Assembly: GCF_902459555.1 (NCBI RefSeq)
Contig: NZ_CABPSM010000021.1
Coordinates: forward strand, 1-64,000
Length of the DNA: 64,000 nucleotides
From: Pandoraea horticolens
GTDB lineage: Bacteria; Pseudomonadota; Gammaproteobacteria; Burkholderiales; Burkholderiaceae
Direction: 5' to 3'
Shown here: positions 51,217-60,531 of the stretch, one piece after another
Position numbering within the stretch: the stretch's first letter is position 1
Layout of the letters: every line of letters begins with the position of its first letter
Program-made: the position numbers and the translations under genes
The notes under the pieces: model-generated
Databases searched by the model: none
Told to the model about the DNA's origin: nothing
What the model saw: only the letters and a program-made list of their open reading frames with translations

Positions 51217-54200
51217 CTATGCCTTCTCGACCTTCACCAGGAACGACTTGAACTCGGGAGTCTGCGAATTGCCGTCGCCAACGATCGGCGTGAGCGTGTT
51301 CGCGAGGAACCCGGGTTTGGCCACTCCCTTGAAGCCCCAGTGAATCGGAATGCCGACGTGATGAATCGTCTTGCCTTCCACCTTGAGCGCACGAATGCGT
51401 TTGGTGACGACCGCACGGGCCTTGATGAAGCCCCGGTTGGACGACACCTTGACCGTGTCGCCCGCCACAATGCCGATCTCCTTCGCCAGTGCTTCGCCGA
51501 TTTCGACGAACTGCTCCGGCTGGATGATCGAATTGAGCAACGCGTGCTTGGTCCAGTAGTGGAAGTGCTCGGTCAGACGATAGGTCGTCGCCACATACGG
51601 GAATTTATCCACGGTACCCATCGTCGCCAGATCGTCCGGGAACACGCGTGCGCCCGGATTGCTGGTGGCCTTGGGTTGCTTCGGATGCAGCGGGTTGTAG
51701 CCCAGCGGCGTCTCAAACGGCTCGTAGTGCTCGGGGAACGGCCCTTCGGCCATGCCCGCCTTCGCGAAAAAGCGCGCCACGCCCTCGGGGTTCATGATGA
51801 ACGGGCTCATGCCGCCCGCCGGGTCCTCGTCGACCTTGAAGTCGGGCACGTCGGCTCCCGTCCAGGCCTTGCCGTTCCACCACACCAGCTTGTGCTTCGG
51901 ATTGAACGGTTTGCCCGTCAGGTCGGCCGACGCACGGTTATACAGAATGCGACGGTTCGCCGGCCATGCCCACGCCCAGTTCAACGTCTGACCGATACCG
52001 GTCGGATCGCTGTTGTCGCGGCGTGCCATCTGGTTACCCGCCTGTGTCCAGGCACCGGCAAAGATCCAGCAACCGGACGAGGTACTGCCGTCATCCTTGA
52101 GTTCCGCGAAGCCGGCCAATTGCTCACCGGCCTTGCGCGTGACCTTGGTCGGGTCCTTCGGATCAACGATGTCCTTGAGCGCGCGGCCGTTGTATTCCTT
52201 GGCGATTTCCTCGGGCGACGGGCTCTCCGCCTGGGCATACGGCCACGACAGATTGACGATCGGGTCGGGGAATTTACCGCCCTGCGTCTTGTACATCTCG
52301 CGCAGGCGCAAGAACAGCCCCGTCATGATCTCGATGTCGGTGCGTGCTTCACCCGGCGGCTCGGCGCCCTTCCAGTGCCATTGCAGCCAGCGGCCCGAGT
52401 TGACCAGCGCGCCGTCTTCTTCGGCGAAGCAGGTCGTCGGCAGGCGGAACACCTCCGTCTGGATCTTGCTGGAGTCGACGTTGTTGTGCTCGCCGAAGTT
52501 CTTCCAGAACTCCGACGTCTCGGTGGCCAGCGGGTCCATGATGACCAGGAACTTGAGCTTGGCGAGCGCCTGATCCCACTTGAACTTGCCCGGCGCAGCC
52601 GCGAGCGGGTTGAAGCCCTGCGCGATGTAGCCGGTCATTTTCCCCTGGTTCATCAGCTCGAGCACCTGCAGCAGGTCGTACGGCTTGTCGAGCTTGGGCA
52701 GATAGTCGTACGCCCAGTTATTCTCTGCCGTCGCCGCGTCGCCCCACCACGCCTTCATCAGGCTCACATAGAACTTCGGATAGTTCTGCCAGTAGCTGAG
52801 CTGGTTCGGACGCAACGGCTTTTGCGTGCGCGCCGTCAGGTATTGGTCGACGCTCTGCTCGGCCTGCTTCGGCAGCGACATGTAGCCCGGCAGCAAATCG
52901 GTCATCAATCCGAGGTCGGTCAGACCCTGGATGTTCGAGTGACCGCGCAACGCGTTCATACCGCCGCCCGCCACACCGATGTTACCCAGCAGCAGTTGCA
53001 CCATCGCGCCGGTTCGAATCATCTGCGAGCCGATGGAGTGCTGCGTCCAGCCCAGCGCGTACATGATGGTCATGGTGCGCGTCGGCGTCGAACACTCGGC
53101 AATCTGCTTGAAGATGTACTCGACCTTGTCGGCTGGCGTGCCGCACACACGCTCCACCATATCGATGGTGTAGCGCGAGTAGTGCTGCTTCATCAACTGG
53201 AACACCGTGCGCGGGTGTTGCAGCGTCGGGTCGGTAAGCACGTAGCCGTCGGCGCCCTTCTGGTAATCCCAGGAGCTGCGGTCATAAGTACGCTTCTCGG
53301 CGTTATAACCCGAGTAAATGCCGTCTTCGAACGTAAACTCGTCTTTCACCAGGAAGGTGAAATCGGTGTAGTTCTTGACGTATTCGTGCTGAATCTTGTC
53401 GTTCGTGAGCAGGTAGTTGATCAACCCGCCGAGGAAGACGATATCCGTGCCGGTACGAATCGGGGCGTAGTAATCCGCGACCGATGCCGAACGGTTGAAG
53501 CGCGGGTCGACGACGATCAGGCGCGCCTTGTTGTGCGCCTTCGCCTCGGTCACCCATTTGAAACCGCACGGGTGTGCCTCGGCTGCGTTGCCGCCCATGA
53601 TGAGTACCAGATCCGCGTTCTTGATGTCGACCCAATGGTTCGTCATCGCTCCACGGCCAAACGTCGGGGCAAGACCTGCCACCGTCGGGCCATGTCAGAC
53701 ACGCGCCTGATTATCGAATCCCAGCATCCCGGTACTGCGGATGACTTTGTGCGTGATGTAACCGACTTCGTTGCTCGATGCCGATGCGGCGAGCATGCCC
53801 GTCGTCAACCAGCGATTGACCGTCATGCCGTCGTCCGTCTTTTCAACGAAGTTGGCGTCGCGGTCGGCCTTCATCAGCTTGGCGATGCGATCGAGCGCAT
53901 CGTCCCAGGAAATGCGTTCCCACTTGTCCGAACCCGGCTTGCGGTACTCCGGATACATGAGGCGATTCGGGCTGTGAATGAAGTCGATCAGGCTGGCACC
54001 CTTCGGGCACAGTGTGCCGCGATTGACCGGGTGATCGGGATCGCCTTCGATGTGGAAAACGCTCTTCTTCGCGTTCTTCGCGCCGTCACCGTAACTGTAC
54101 ATGAGAATGCCGCAAGCGACAGAACAGTACGGGCAGGTATTCCGGGTTTCGGTCGCTCGCGCCAGCTTGAACTGACGGACTTCCGCCAGCGCCGCGTCGG

Positions 54201-54285
54201 GTGCGAACCCGAGCATTGCCAGGCTGGACCCGGCAAGCGTTGCGCCACTCACTTTGAGAAACTGGCGCCTCGACATGTTTAGCAT
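51217..54285 (-). CDS. fdoG: Selenocysteine-containing formate dehydrogenase alpha subunit
   Basis: The catalytic molybdopterin subunit that oxidises formate in the periplasm. Read as one 1022-residue chain, it has an in-frame UGA at 53697-53695 (residue 197) inside LGFDNQARV-U-HGPTVAGLAP, precisely where FdnG/FdoG carry selenocysteine. A twin-arginine signal (MSRRQFLKVSGATLAG) exports it folded. The 4Fe-4S site has NTCPYCSVACG plus GTLCPKGA. Later motifs include NHWVDIKNADLVLIMGGNAA and RTGTDIVFLGGLINYLLTND. GAGGAG lies eight bases before ATG 54285. If the UGA is read as stop, two open frames result (54285-53695 and the rest); the local sel genes make selenocysteine insertion the better reading. 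Confidence 0.96.
53655..53697 (-). promoter_or_regulatory. SECIS element directly after the fdoG UGA
   Basis: On the coding strand the UGA is followed within 17 bases by GGCAGGTCTTGCC, an apical stem GGC/GCC with loop AGGTCTT. Position and the G-G-U-C-U loop agree with the E. coli fdnG/fdhF SECIS, the SelB-binding signal. Lower-stem pairing was judged by eye. Confidence 0.75.
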
Positions 54286-54463
54286 GGGGATTTCTCCTCA
54301 AATCTTTTGAATCTATGCGGGAGTTTGTCGAGTATAGAGCAAAGACAGCATGTTTTCCGTGACTCAGCACAAATCGTGCCGCATCATGCGTTGTGCCTGA
54401 CTACGAGGGAACTTCCTTGCCAATTTGGTATTCTGAGCGTCACTTTGGTCGCGCCCCCCGGTA

Positions 54464-55135
54464 ATGGATATATTGCCCCCGGAAGACGACGTGACGAACC
54501 TGATCGCATGTCCGAACTGCGACACGCTGCACCGTCGCCTGGACCTGCCGCCGCGGGAGGCTGCCCGCTGCGCGCGCTGCCACTCGGTTCTGTACCGTGC
54601 CCCCGATTTGCGTCTGTCGCGCGTGCTCGCGCTCACCCTGACTTCCCTGATCGTGTTCGCCATCGCGAACGCCTTCCCCATTGTCGAGATCGAGGTGCAA
54701 GGCATCTATATGGAGACGACCCTCGTGGGCGCCGCCTGGGCGCTGTATCGCGAAGGCATGTGGCTCGTCGCCCTGCTGGTCTTCGCCACGACCGTGCTGT
54801 TTCCCCTGTTGCAACTGCTCGCACTGGTGCATCTGTTTACCCCGCTCTCGCTGGGCCGGCAGCCATATGGCGTCTTCCATGTGATGCGCGCCATCGAATT
54901 CTGCCGTCCGTGGGGCATGATCGAAGTCTTCATGCTGGGAGTACTGGTTTCGCTGGTCAAACTCTCGGCAATGGCGAGCGTGCTACCTGGCGTGGCGCTG
55001 TGGGCGTTCGGGGCGCTCACTGTGCTGCTGGCGCTGGTCTTGTCGTACGACCTGCGAAATCTCTGGATCGTGATCGACCACATGCCGGCCCCGGATGCGG
55101 CCGGCACCGCAAGATCGCGGGCGGCGCAACGATGA
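54464..55135 (+). CDS. pqiA: Paraquat-inducible protein A, first subunit
   Basis: A 223-residue inner-membrane protein: two CxxC pairs at the amino end (LIACPNCDTLH, ARCARCHSVLY) form the rubredoxin-like domain, followed by four PqiA membrane helices. The E. coli PqiA joins two such halves in one chain; here the halves are separate genes and this is the amino-terminal-like half. Its stop overlaps the ATG of the second half. It belongs to the PqiABC lipid-trafficking bridge across the envelope. The ribosome site before ATG 54464 is weak. The promoter region (178 bp) is shared with divergent fdoG. Confidence 0.88.
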   Translation: MDILPPEDDVTNLIACPNCDTLHRRLDLPPREAARCARCHSVLYRAPDLRLSRVLALTLTSLIVFAIANAFPIVEIEVQGIYMETTLVGAAWALYREGMWLVALLVFATTVLFPLLQLLALVHLFTPLSLGRQPYGVFHVMRAIEFCRPWGMIEVFMLGVLVSLVKLSAMASVLPGVALWAFGALTVLLALVLSYDLRNLWIVIDHMPAPDAAGTARSRAAQR

Positions 55136-55776
55136 AATTCCGTTCCGCCAAAGACGCCGGACTCGTGGCATGCGACGCGTGCGGGCGGCTCTCGCGCGCC
55201 GTCAAGACGATCGAGAAAGCGCGCTGCCCGCGTTGCGGCGCCGTCCTGCACCAGCGCAAAGTCGACAGTCTTGCCCGCACCTGGGCCTTGCTGATCGCCG
55301 CCGCGATCCTGTACATACCCGCCAACGTACTGCCCATGATGCAGACGCGCTCGCTGCTGGGAAACTCCAGCGACACCATCATGAGCGGGGTGATCTACTT
55401 CTGGAACAGCGGCGAGTACGATCTGGCCATCGTCGTCTTCACGGCGAGCATTCTCGTCCCCATGCTCAAGCTCATTGCGCTCTCGCTGCTGTGCTTCACC
55501 GCGCAGCGGGGCGCCGGCTGGAATCCGCATCAACGCACCAAGCTGTACCACATGATCGAGTTCATTGGCCGCTGGTCGATGCTCGATGTCTTCGTCGTGG
55601 CACTGATGGTGGCACTCGTGAATATTCAATCGCTGGCGGTGATTCAGGCCGGGCCGGGCATCCTGGCTTTCGGCTCGGTGGTCGTGCTCACGATGCTGGC
55701 CTCCATGCAGTTCGACCCTCGCCTGATCTGGGATCAGATCCGAGACGACGATTCCGAACAGGACGATCATGACTGA
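55132..55776 (+). CDS. pqiA: Paraquat-inducible protein A, second subunit
   Basis: A 214-residue partner of the preceding gene. It again carries two CxxC pairs (LVACDACGRLS, ARCPRCGAVLH) and then four membrane helices with PqiA motifs (YIPANVLPMMQTRSL, SGVIYFWNSGEYDLAIVVFT, MIEFIGRWSMLDVFVVALMV). Its ATG overlaps the first subunit's stop (ATGA), and its own stop overlaps the pqiB start by eight bases, so all are translated as one unit. The longer frame to 54307 is an out-of-frame shadow of the first subunit. Confidence 0.9.
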   Translation: MKFRSAKDAGLVACDACGRLSRAVKTIEKARCPRCGAVLHQRKVDSLARTWALLIAAAILYIPANVLPMMQTRSLLGNSSDTIMSGVIYFWNSGEYDLAIVVFTASILVPMLKLIALSLLCFTAQRGAGWNPHQRTKLYHMIEFIGRWSMLDVFVVALMVALVNIQSLAVIQAGPGILAFGSVVVLTMLASMQFDPRLIWDQIRDDDSEQDDHD

Positions 55777-57433
55777 ACCGAAAGACTCGCAAGACCCGAA
55801 GGCGGTGCCGCCGCCCGGTGCCGACGACCTGCCAACGCCGATCATCGAGCCACGCAAACGCTGGGCGCCGTCGCTCGTCTGGCTGATTCCGCTGGTGGCC
55901 GCCCTGATTGGCCTGTCGCTCGTTGCCAAGGTACTCATCGAGCGCGGACCGAGTGTCGTTATCAACTTCAAATCGGCCGAAGGCATCGAAGCCGGGAAGA
56001 CGAAGGTCAAATACAAAGACGTCAACATCGGCACGGTCAAGAGCATTGAACTGTCCGACGATCTGTCACATGTGCGCGTCACCGTCGACCTCACCAAGAA
56101 CGCCAAGAAATTTGCTGTCAAGGATTCACGCTGGTGGATCGTGCGCCCGCGAGTAGCCGGGGGCAGCGTCTCCGGTCTCTCGACACTGCTCTCGGGCGCC
56201 TACATTGGCGCCGACGCGGGCAAATCGGCGGATACCTCGAATCATTTCACCGGTCTCGAAGTGCCACCAGTCGTCTCCACCGGCCAGCCTGGCAAGCCGT
56301 TCATCCTGCATGCGGCAGACATCGGCTCGCTCGACATCGGCTCGCCTGTCTATTACCGCCGGATTCAGGTCGGGCAGATCGAAGCCTACTCGCTCGATCA
56401 GGACGGCAAAGGCGTGACACTACGCGTCTTCGTACAAGCCCCCTACGATCAGTACGTCGGCACCAACACGCGCTTCTGGCACGCAAGCGGCATCGATCTC
56501 CGGCTCGACTCGAGCGGCTTTCAGGTCAACACCCAGTCGCTGGCATCCGTGGTCATTGGCGGCATTGCCTTCCAGGCACCGGCCGACTCAGGGGCCGGGG
56601 TGATGGCCAAGCCGGGCCAGGAATTCCGTCTGGCGCCGGATGAAACCACGGCCATGAAGGCGCCGGACACCAATCCGGTCACGGTCGTGTTCCGCTTCCA
56701 GCAGTCGCTGCGCGGTCTGGCTGTAGGCGCACCGGTGGACTTCCGGGGCGTAGCACTGGGTGAAGTGACGTCGATCGGCGTCGAATTCGACCAGGTGAAC
56801 AAGCGGCTCAATATGCCGGTGACGGTGCAGGTCTATCCTGAACGTCTGCACCGCCGCGCCACGAAAAACGAAATAGAGCCCACCGAAGCCGTCCGCCATC
56901 AGATTCTGGATGCGCTCGTCGCGCGTGGTCTGCGTGGCCAGTTGCGCACCGGCAATCTGCTGACCGGCCAGTTGTACGTGGCGCTCGACTTCTTCCCGAA
57001 CGCGAAACCTGCCAAAGCCGAACATGTCGACAACGTGCTGATCATGCCGACCGTGCCCAACACGCTCGACCAGTTGCAGCTTCAGATCGCCGACATCGCG
57101 AGCAAGCTCGACAAGATTCCGTTCGACAGCATCGGGCAGAGCCTCGACTCGTCGCTGCGCAAGCTCGACAAGACACTCGATAGTGCGCAGGGTCTGTTCC
57201 GCCAGCTCGACGGCGAGATCGCGCCCGAGGCGAAGGCTACGCTCGGCGAGGCGAAGAAGAGCTTCGGCGCTGCCGAGCGCACACTCTCCGAAGACGCCCC
57301 GGTGCAACAAGACGTTCGTCAGGCCATGCAGGAGCTCACCAAGACCCTGCGTTCGCTCAACACGCTCGCCGACTATCTGCAGCAGCACCCCGAGGCGTTG
57401 CTGCGCGGCAAACCGAAGGATCCGCAACCATGA
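55769..57433 (+). CDS. pqiB: MCE-domain lipid-transport protein
   Basis: A 554-residue protein anchored by one helix (PSLVWLIPLVAALIGLSLVA) with a periplasmic body of three MCE domains, starting VVINFKSAEGIEAGKTKVKY, KPFILHAADIGSLDIGSPVY and VTVVFRFQQSLRGLAVGAPV. The carboxyl end is helical (LDSSLRKLDKTLDSAQGLFR), as in PqiB needles that span the periplasm as a hexameric tunnel for phospholipids. The cytoplasmic tail is Pro-rich. It overlaps pqiA2 and pqiC by a few bases. Confidence 0.95.
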   Translation: MTEPKDSQDPKAVPPPGADDLPTPIIEPRKRWAPSLVWLIPLVAALIGLSLVAKVLIERGPSVVINFKSAEGIEAGKTKVKYKDVNIGTVKSIELSDDLSHVRVTVDLTKNAKKFAVKDSRWWIVRPRVAGGSVSGLSTLLSGAYIGADAGKSADTSNHFTGLEVPPVVSTGQPGKPFILHAADIGSLDIGSPVYYRRIQVGQIEAYSLDQDGKGVTLRVFVQAPYDQYVGTNTRFWHASGIDLRLDSSGFQVNTQSLASVVIGGIAFQAPADSGAGVMAKPGQEFRLAPDETTAMKAPDTNPVTVVFRFQQSLRGLAVGAPVDFRGVALGEVTSIGVEFDQVNKRLNMPVTVQVYPERLHRRATKNEIEPTEAVRHQILDALVARGLRGQLRTGNLLTGQLYVALDFFPNAKPAKAEHVDNVLIMPTVPNTLDQLQLQIADIASKLDKIPFDSIGQSLDSSLRKLDKTLDSAQGLFRQLDGEIAPEAKATLGEAKKSFGAAERTLSEDAPVQQDVRQAMQELTKTLRSLNTLADYLQQHPEALLRGKPKDPQP

Positions 57434-58098
57434 TGAGGCCCATTGAGATGATCCGCAGCCCGCGCCGCCGTGCGACGCCGATGGCCGGTGTCGCACTAGC
57501 CGCCCTCACGCTGATGCTTGCCAGTTGTGCATCGCCGCCGTCGAGCTTCTACACGCTGACCGATGCCACCGGCCCCGCCGCCTCGGGCGGTGCCGCTGCG
57601 GCCAGCACCAACGCGCCGGCAACGCCTTACGCCATCGAAATCTCTCCGGTGAGCGTGCCCGACCAGGTCGACCGGCCGCAAATCGTCGTTACCCGTGGTG
57701 GCGGCCGTGTCGATATTCTCGAGGAATCCCGCTGGGCCGCGCCGCTCAAGAACGAGTTGACGTCGACGATCTCACGCGACCTCACGCGGCGTCTAGGTGC
57801 CATGGACGTATATGGGGTGCCCCGTGCCGATGCGCTCGCCGTATATCGGGTGTCGACGTCGATCCAGCGCTTTGAGTCCACGCCGGGTGAACGGGCTGTG
57901 CTCACAGCGGTTTGGAGTGTTCGCCGGGTGCCGGGCGACATGATGCTGACCTGCCGCTTCGCGGGCACGGAGCCTGCCTCGGGTGGGGTTGCCGAAGTGG
58001 TTGCCGCACAACGCCGGCTGGTCGACCGTCTGGCGAAGAGCATCGGCAACGCCATTGCCGCCAGCGCGCAGGGCGCAACGCCTCGCTGCCAGGGCTGA
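57430..58098 (+). CDS. pqiC: PqiC-type outer-membrane lipoprotein (DUF330/ABC auxiliary)
   Basis: A 222-residue lipoprotein with lipobox LMLASCASPP (Cys near 36) after a basic start. The mature part has the PqiC pattern: SSFYTLTDATG, ISPVSVPDQVDRPQIVVTRG, RWAAPLKNELTSTISRDLTR and a late helix QRRLVDRLAKSIGNAIAASA. It anchors the PqiB tunnel to the outer membrane. The start overlaps the pqiB stop (ATGATG). The 255 bp after it hold no gene. Confidence 0.92.
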   Translation: MMRPIEMIRSPRRRATPMAGVALAALTLMLASCASPPSSFYTLTDATGPAASGGAAAASTNAPATPYAIEISPVSVPDQVDRPQIVVTRGGGRVDILEESRWAAPLKNELTSTISRDLTRRLGAMDVYGVPRADALAVYRVSTSIQRFESTPGERAVLTAVWSVRRVPGDMMLTCRFAGTEPASGGVAEVVAAQRRLVDRLAKSIGNAIAASAQGATPRCQG

Positions 58099-58353
58099 GC
58101 GCGCTCACGCGCTTTCTCAAAAGAACGGCCGGTCCTGCCCCTGAGCAGGACTGGCCCGTCCAATCCGGGATGCACGTCAGCGCATGCCCGCTAATTGTGC
58201 GCTCCGGCACGATGATCACTGTCTGACCTCGCGCGTGACCTCGTTTTCCGGCATCGACTCGACCGGTAGTTTCCTGATCCGGTTGTATCCCACCTCTAGT
58301 TCCTTCAGCCGCTTCGCCTCGGCGCACGCTCATGGCGGCGCCACAAGTCGTAG

Positions 58354-58788
58354 TTAGGGCGCAATACCGATCCCTTGCCAGTAATGCGTTGAGCCATCCG
58401 GCATTTCAGACAAGATGAGGTCGAAAGCGGGCACGTCGATGTTTCGGCGTAGCGCTTCAGCAACTGAGGCAATAGCGTTGATAGGCGAGAAGTTGTGTTG
58501 CCGTCTGACGGAGCGGACTTCCTCGAGAAGCTGTGCGTCTGAGCCGAATTCAAGAATGGGCTGATCCGGGTCCCAACCTTCAATAAATAGGGCTCGAACA
58601 ACAGGTGGCAAGACCGAGCAGAAGCGCGCAATTTGTTGGACAGTTAGCCTGCGGCGGTAGGTGTGCAAAACACCGACAACCATATTCCATGCCATGTTTG
58701 TCGTGGCAAGCCCTGCGCAGTCACGTGCGTCCAGCATAAAGCGCTCGAACTGGAGCGTTGGGTTCTGGTACTCAAAAGGAAGAGGCAT
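58354..58788 (-). CDS. DUF2267 family protein
   Basis: A 144-residue all-helical protein with DUF2267 character: LQFERFMLDARDCAGLATTN, a tryptophan-valine helix NMAWNMVVGVLHTYRRRLTV, ARFCSVLPPVVRALFIEGWD and ASVAEALRRNIDVPAFDLIL. Function unknown; such proteins are often found with stress and low-oxygen genes. It stands alone, convergent to the pqi operon. The ATG at 58788 has GGAAG eight bases upstream. Sequence composition is normal. Confidence 0.78.
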   Translation of the reverse strand: MPLPFEYQNPTLQFERFMLDARDCAGLATTNMAWNMVVGVLHTYRRRLTVQQIARFCSVLPPVVRALFIEGWDPDQPILEFGSDAQLLEEVRSVRRQHNFSPINAIASVAEALRRNIDVPAFDLILSEMPDGSTHYWQGIGIAP

Positions 58789-59262
58789 GGACGGATTGAT
58801 CCTCTGGGATTTCCTGGGCAGGTTCTGAAGTTGATTTTCGGCGATTTTGGCGCCTTCGGCCGATGGTCAGGCGGCGCGAGCCGTAAGCTCAAGAGAAACA
58901 ACGCATGATTATCGAACGGGAAAACGGTTGGTACGGGGGGGGAGGACAAGGAGCGAAGGGAATCGGGAGAGACGGATCGGGGCCCCTTTCTGCAGCGAGT
59001 TGGGTTTATGTCTGAGAGGCGGAAAGGGGCTCCGATCCGTCGTTGGGGCGCGACGACGCGTCGTGAACCGAGCGTAGAGTCAGCACATACGCCGTCTAGC
59101 GGAAATGCGAAAGGCCAGGAAAATCCCAATACACCCGGCTAGCATTACGGATTGCGCAATCGATTACGAAATGTTTAATATGTTCGAGGCCTTGCGGCAT
59201 CAGCCATCCGAAAGAGAGGGCGGCCGACGGGGCGTCATCACTTGAACATTGGAGACAAAGAC
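58789..59262. other. Intergenic region before the orphan binding-protein gene
   Basis: No gene was found. The short palindrome ATTGCGCAAT at 59150-59159, followed by an AT-rich stretch to 59185, marks a likely promoter or operator for the downstream binding-protein gene. The rest (58900-59100) is purine-rich and unremarkable. Confidence 0.4.
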
Positions 59263-60522
59263 ATGCCCAGCCTCACCGGCCACTTGCGCCGTACGATAGC
59301 CGTCGCCGCTTCCTTCGCTCTCACCGCACTCGGCTGCGCCGTCACCACCGTCCATGCGGCGTCGGCCGGTGGCATTTCGGATGGTGTAGTGAAGATCGGC
59401 GTACTGACCGACCTGTCCGGCGTATCGAGCGACAACGCGGGCAAAGGCAGTGTGCTTGCCGCCACCATGGCAATCGACGACTTCTCGCGGGATCACAAGG
59501 TGCTTGGTGCGCCGATCGAGTTGGTCTCTGCGGATTCGCAGGGCAAGACCGACACGGGCGCCACCATCGCGCGCGAGTGGTACGACCGGGGCAAGGTCGA
59601 CATGATTACCGACCTTACGTTCTCGAACGTCGCCCTTGCGGTTGATCGCATCGCTGACGAAAAGAAGAAGATCGCGCTCGTGACCGGCGCGGGTTCGTCC
59701 GCCATCAGCAACGAGCAATGTACGGCGCACAGTGTGCAATGGATGTACGACACCTATGCGCTCGCGAATTCGACCTCGCAGGCGCTGCTGCGTCGCGGCC
59801 TCAAGTCGTGGTACTTCATCACCGCCGACTATGCGTTTGGTCAGGCGTTGGAGAAAGACGCCAGCGAGATTCTCACGCGTCAGGGCGGCAAGGTCGTGGG
59901 CTCGGTGAAACACCCGGTGAACTCGCCTGATCTGTCGTCGTATCTGCTGCGCGCGCAAACGTCCGGGGCACAGGTCATTGCGCTGGCGAACTCGGGCACC
60001 GACACGCTCAACACCGTCAAACAGGCCTCGCAGTTCAACATCATTCAGGGTGGCAAACAGGTCTTCACACCGCTGCTGTCGTTGATTACGGAAGTCCACG
60101 GCATGGGCCTGAAGAATGCACAGGGCATGATTCTCACCAACGGCTTCTATTGGGATCAGGACGACCGTTCACGGGCGTTCGCGCAGCGCTTCTACGCGCA
60201 GCACAAGAAGATGCCCACGATGATGCAGGCGGCCGTTTATTCGGCAGTGCTGAACTATCTGAAGGCGGTGCAGGCGGCGGGCACAGACGAGGCCGATGCC
60301 GTCATGGCCAAGCTCAAATCGATGAAAATTGACGACCCGGTGATCCGCAACGGCCAGATTCGTGCAGACGGCAAACTGGTGCACGACATGCTGCTGGTGC
60401 AGGTCAAGACGCCGGCCGAATCGAAGTCGGAATGGGATCTGTACAAGATCCTGGAGACGATTCCGGCCGACAAGGCGTTTGCGCCCTTGGCCGAGTCGAA
60501 GTGTGCGCTGGTAAAGAAGTAA
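59263..60522 (+). CDS. Orphan periplasmic substrate-binding protein, Liv type
   Basis: A 419-residue type-1 periplasmic binding protein with signal peptide (IAVAASFALTALGCAVTTVH, cut near AASA). It is clearly paralogous to the binding protein at 28300-29541: both have V-V-K-I-G-V-L-T-D near the mature start, GSVLAATMAIDDF/GSVIAAQMAVDDF, KHPVNSPDLSSYLL/KHPLNSSDLSSYLL and the same CALVKK end. The ATG at 59263 has GGAG eight bases upstream. No permease or ATPase genes are nearby, so it may feed the Liv transporter at 24-28 kb or another one. Confidence 0.92.
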   Translation: MPSLTGHLRRTIAVAASFALTALGCAVTTVHAASAGGISDGVVKIGVLTDLSGVSSDNAGKGSVLAATMAIDDFSRDHKVLGAPIELVSADSQGKTDTGATIAREWYDRGKVDMITDLTFSNVALAVDRIADEKKKIALVTGAGSSAISNEQCTAHSVQWMYDTYALANSTSQALLRRGLKSWYFITADYAFGQALEKDASEILTRQGGKVVGSVKHPVNSPDLSSYLLRAQTSGAQVIALANSGTDTLNTVKQASQFNIIQGGKQVFTPLLSLITEVHGMGLKNAQGMILTNGFYWDQDDRSRAFAQRFYAQHKKMPTMMQAAVYSAVLNYLKAVQAAGTDEADAVMAKLKSMKIDDPVIRNGQIRADGKLVHDMLLVQVKTPAESKSEWDLYKILETIPADKAFAPLAESKCALVKK

Positions 60523-60531
60523 GCCGCGCGC

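Noticed and set aside
53695-53697. Nonsense mutation splitting fdoG into a pseudogene
   Set aside because: The UGA lies exactly at the known selenocysteine site, is followed by a SECIS-like hairpin, and tRNA-Sec, selA and selB are encoded next to it.
51196-54282. 1028-codon plus-strand frame opposite fdoG
   Set aside because: Antisense shadow of the formate dehydrogenase gene, which has all expected motifs on the other strand.
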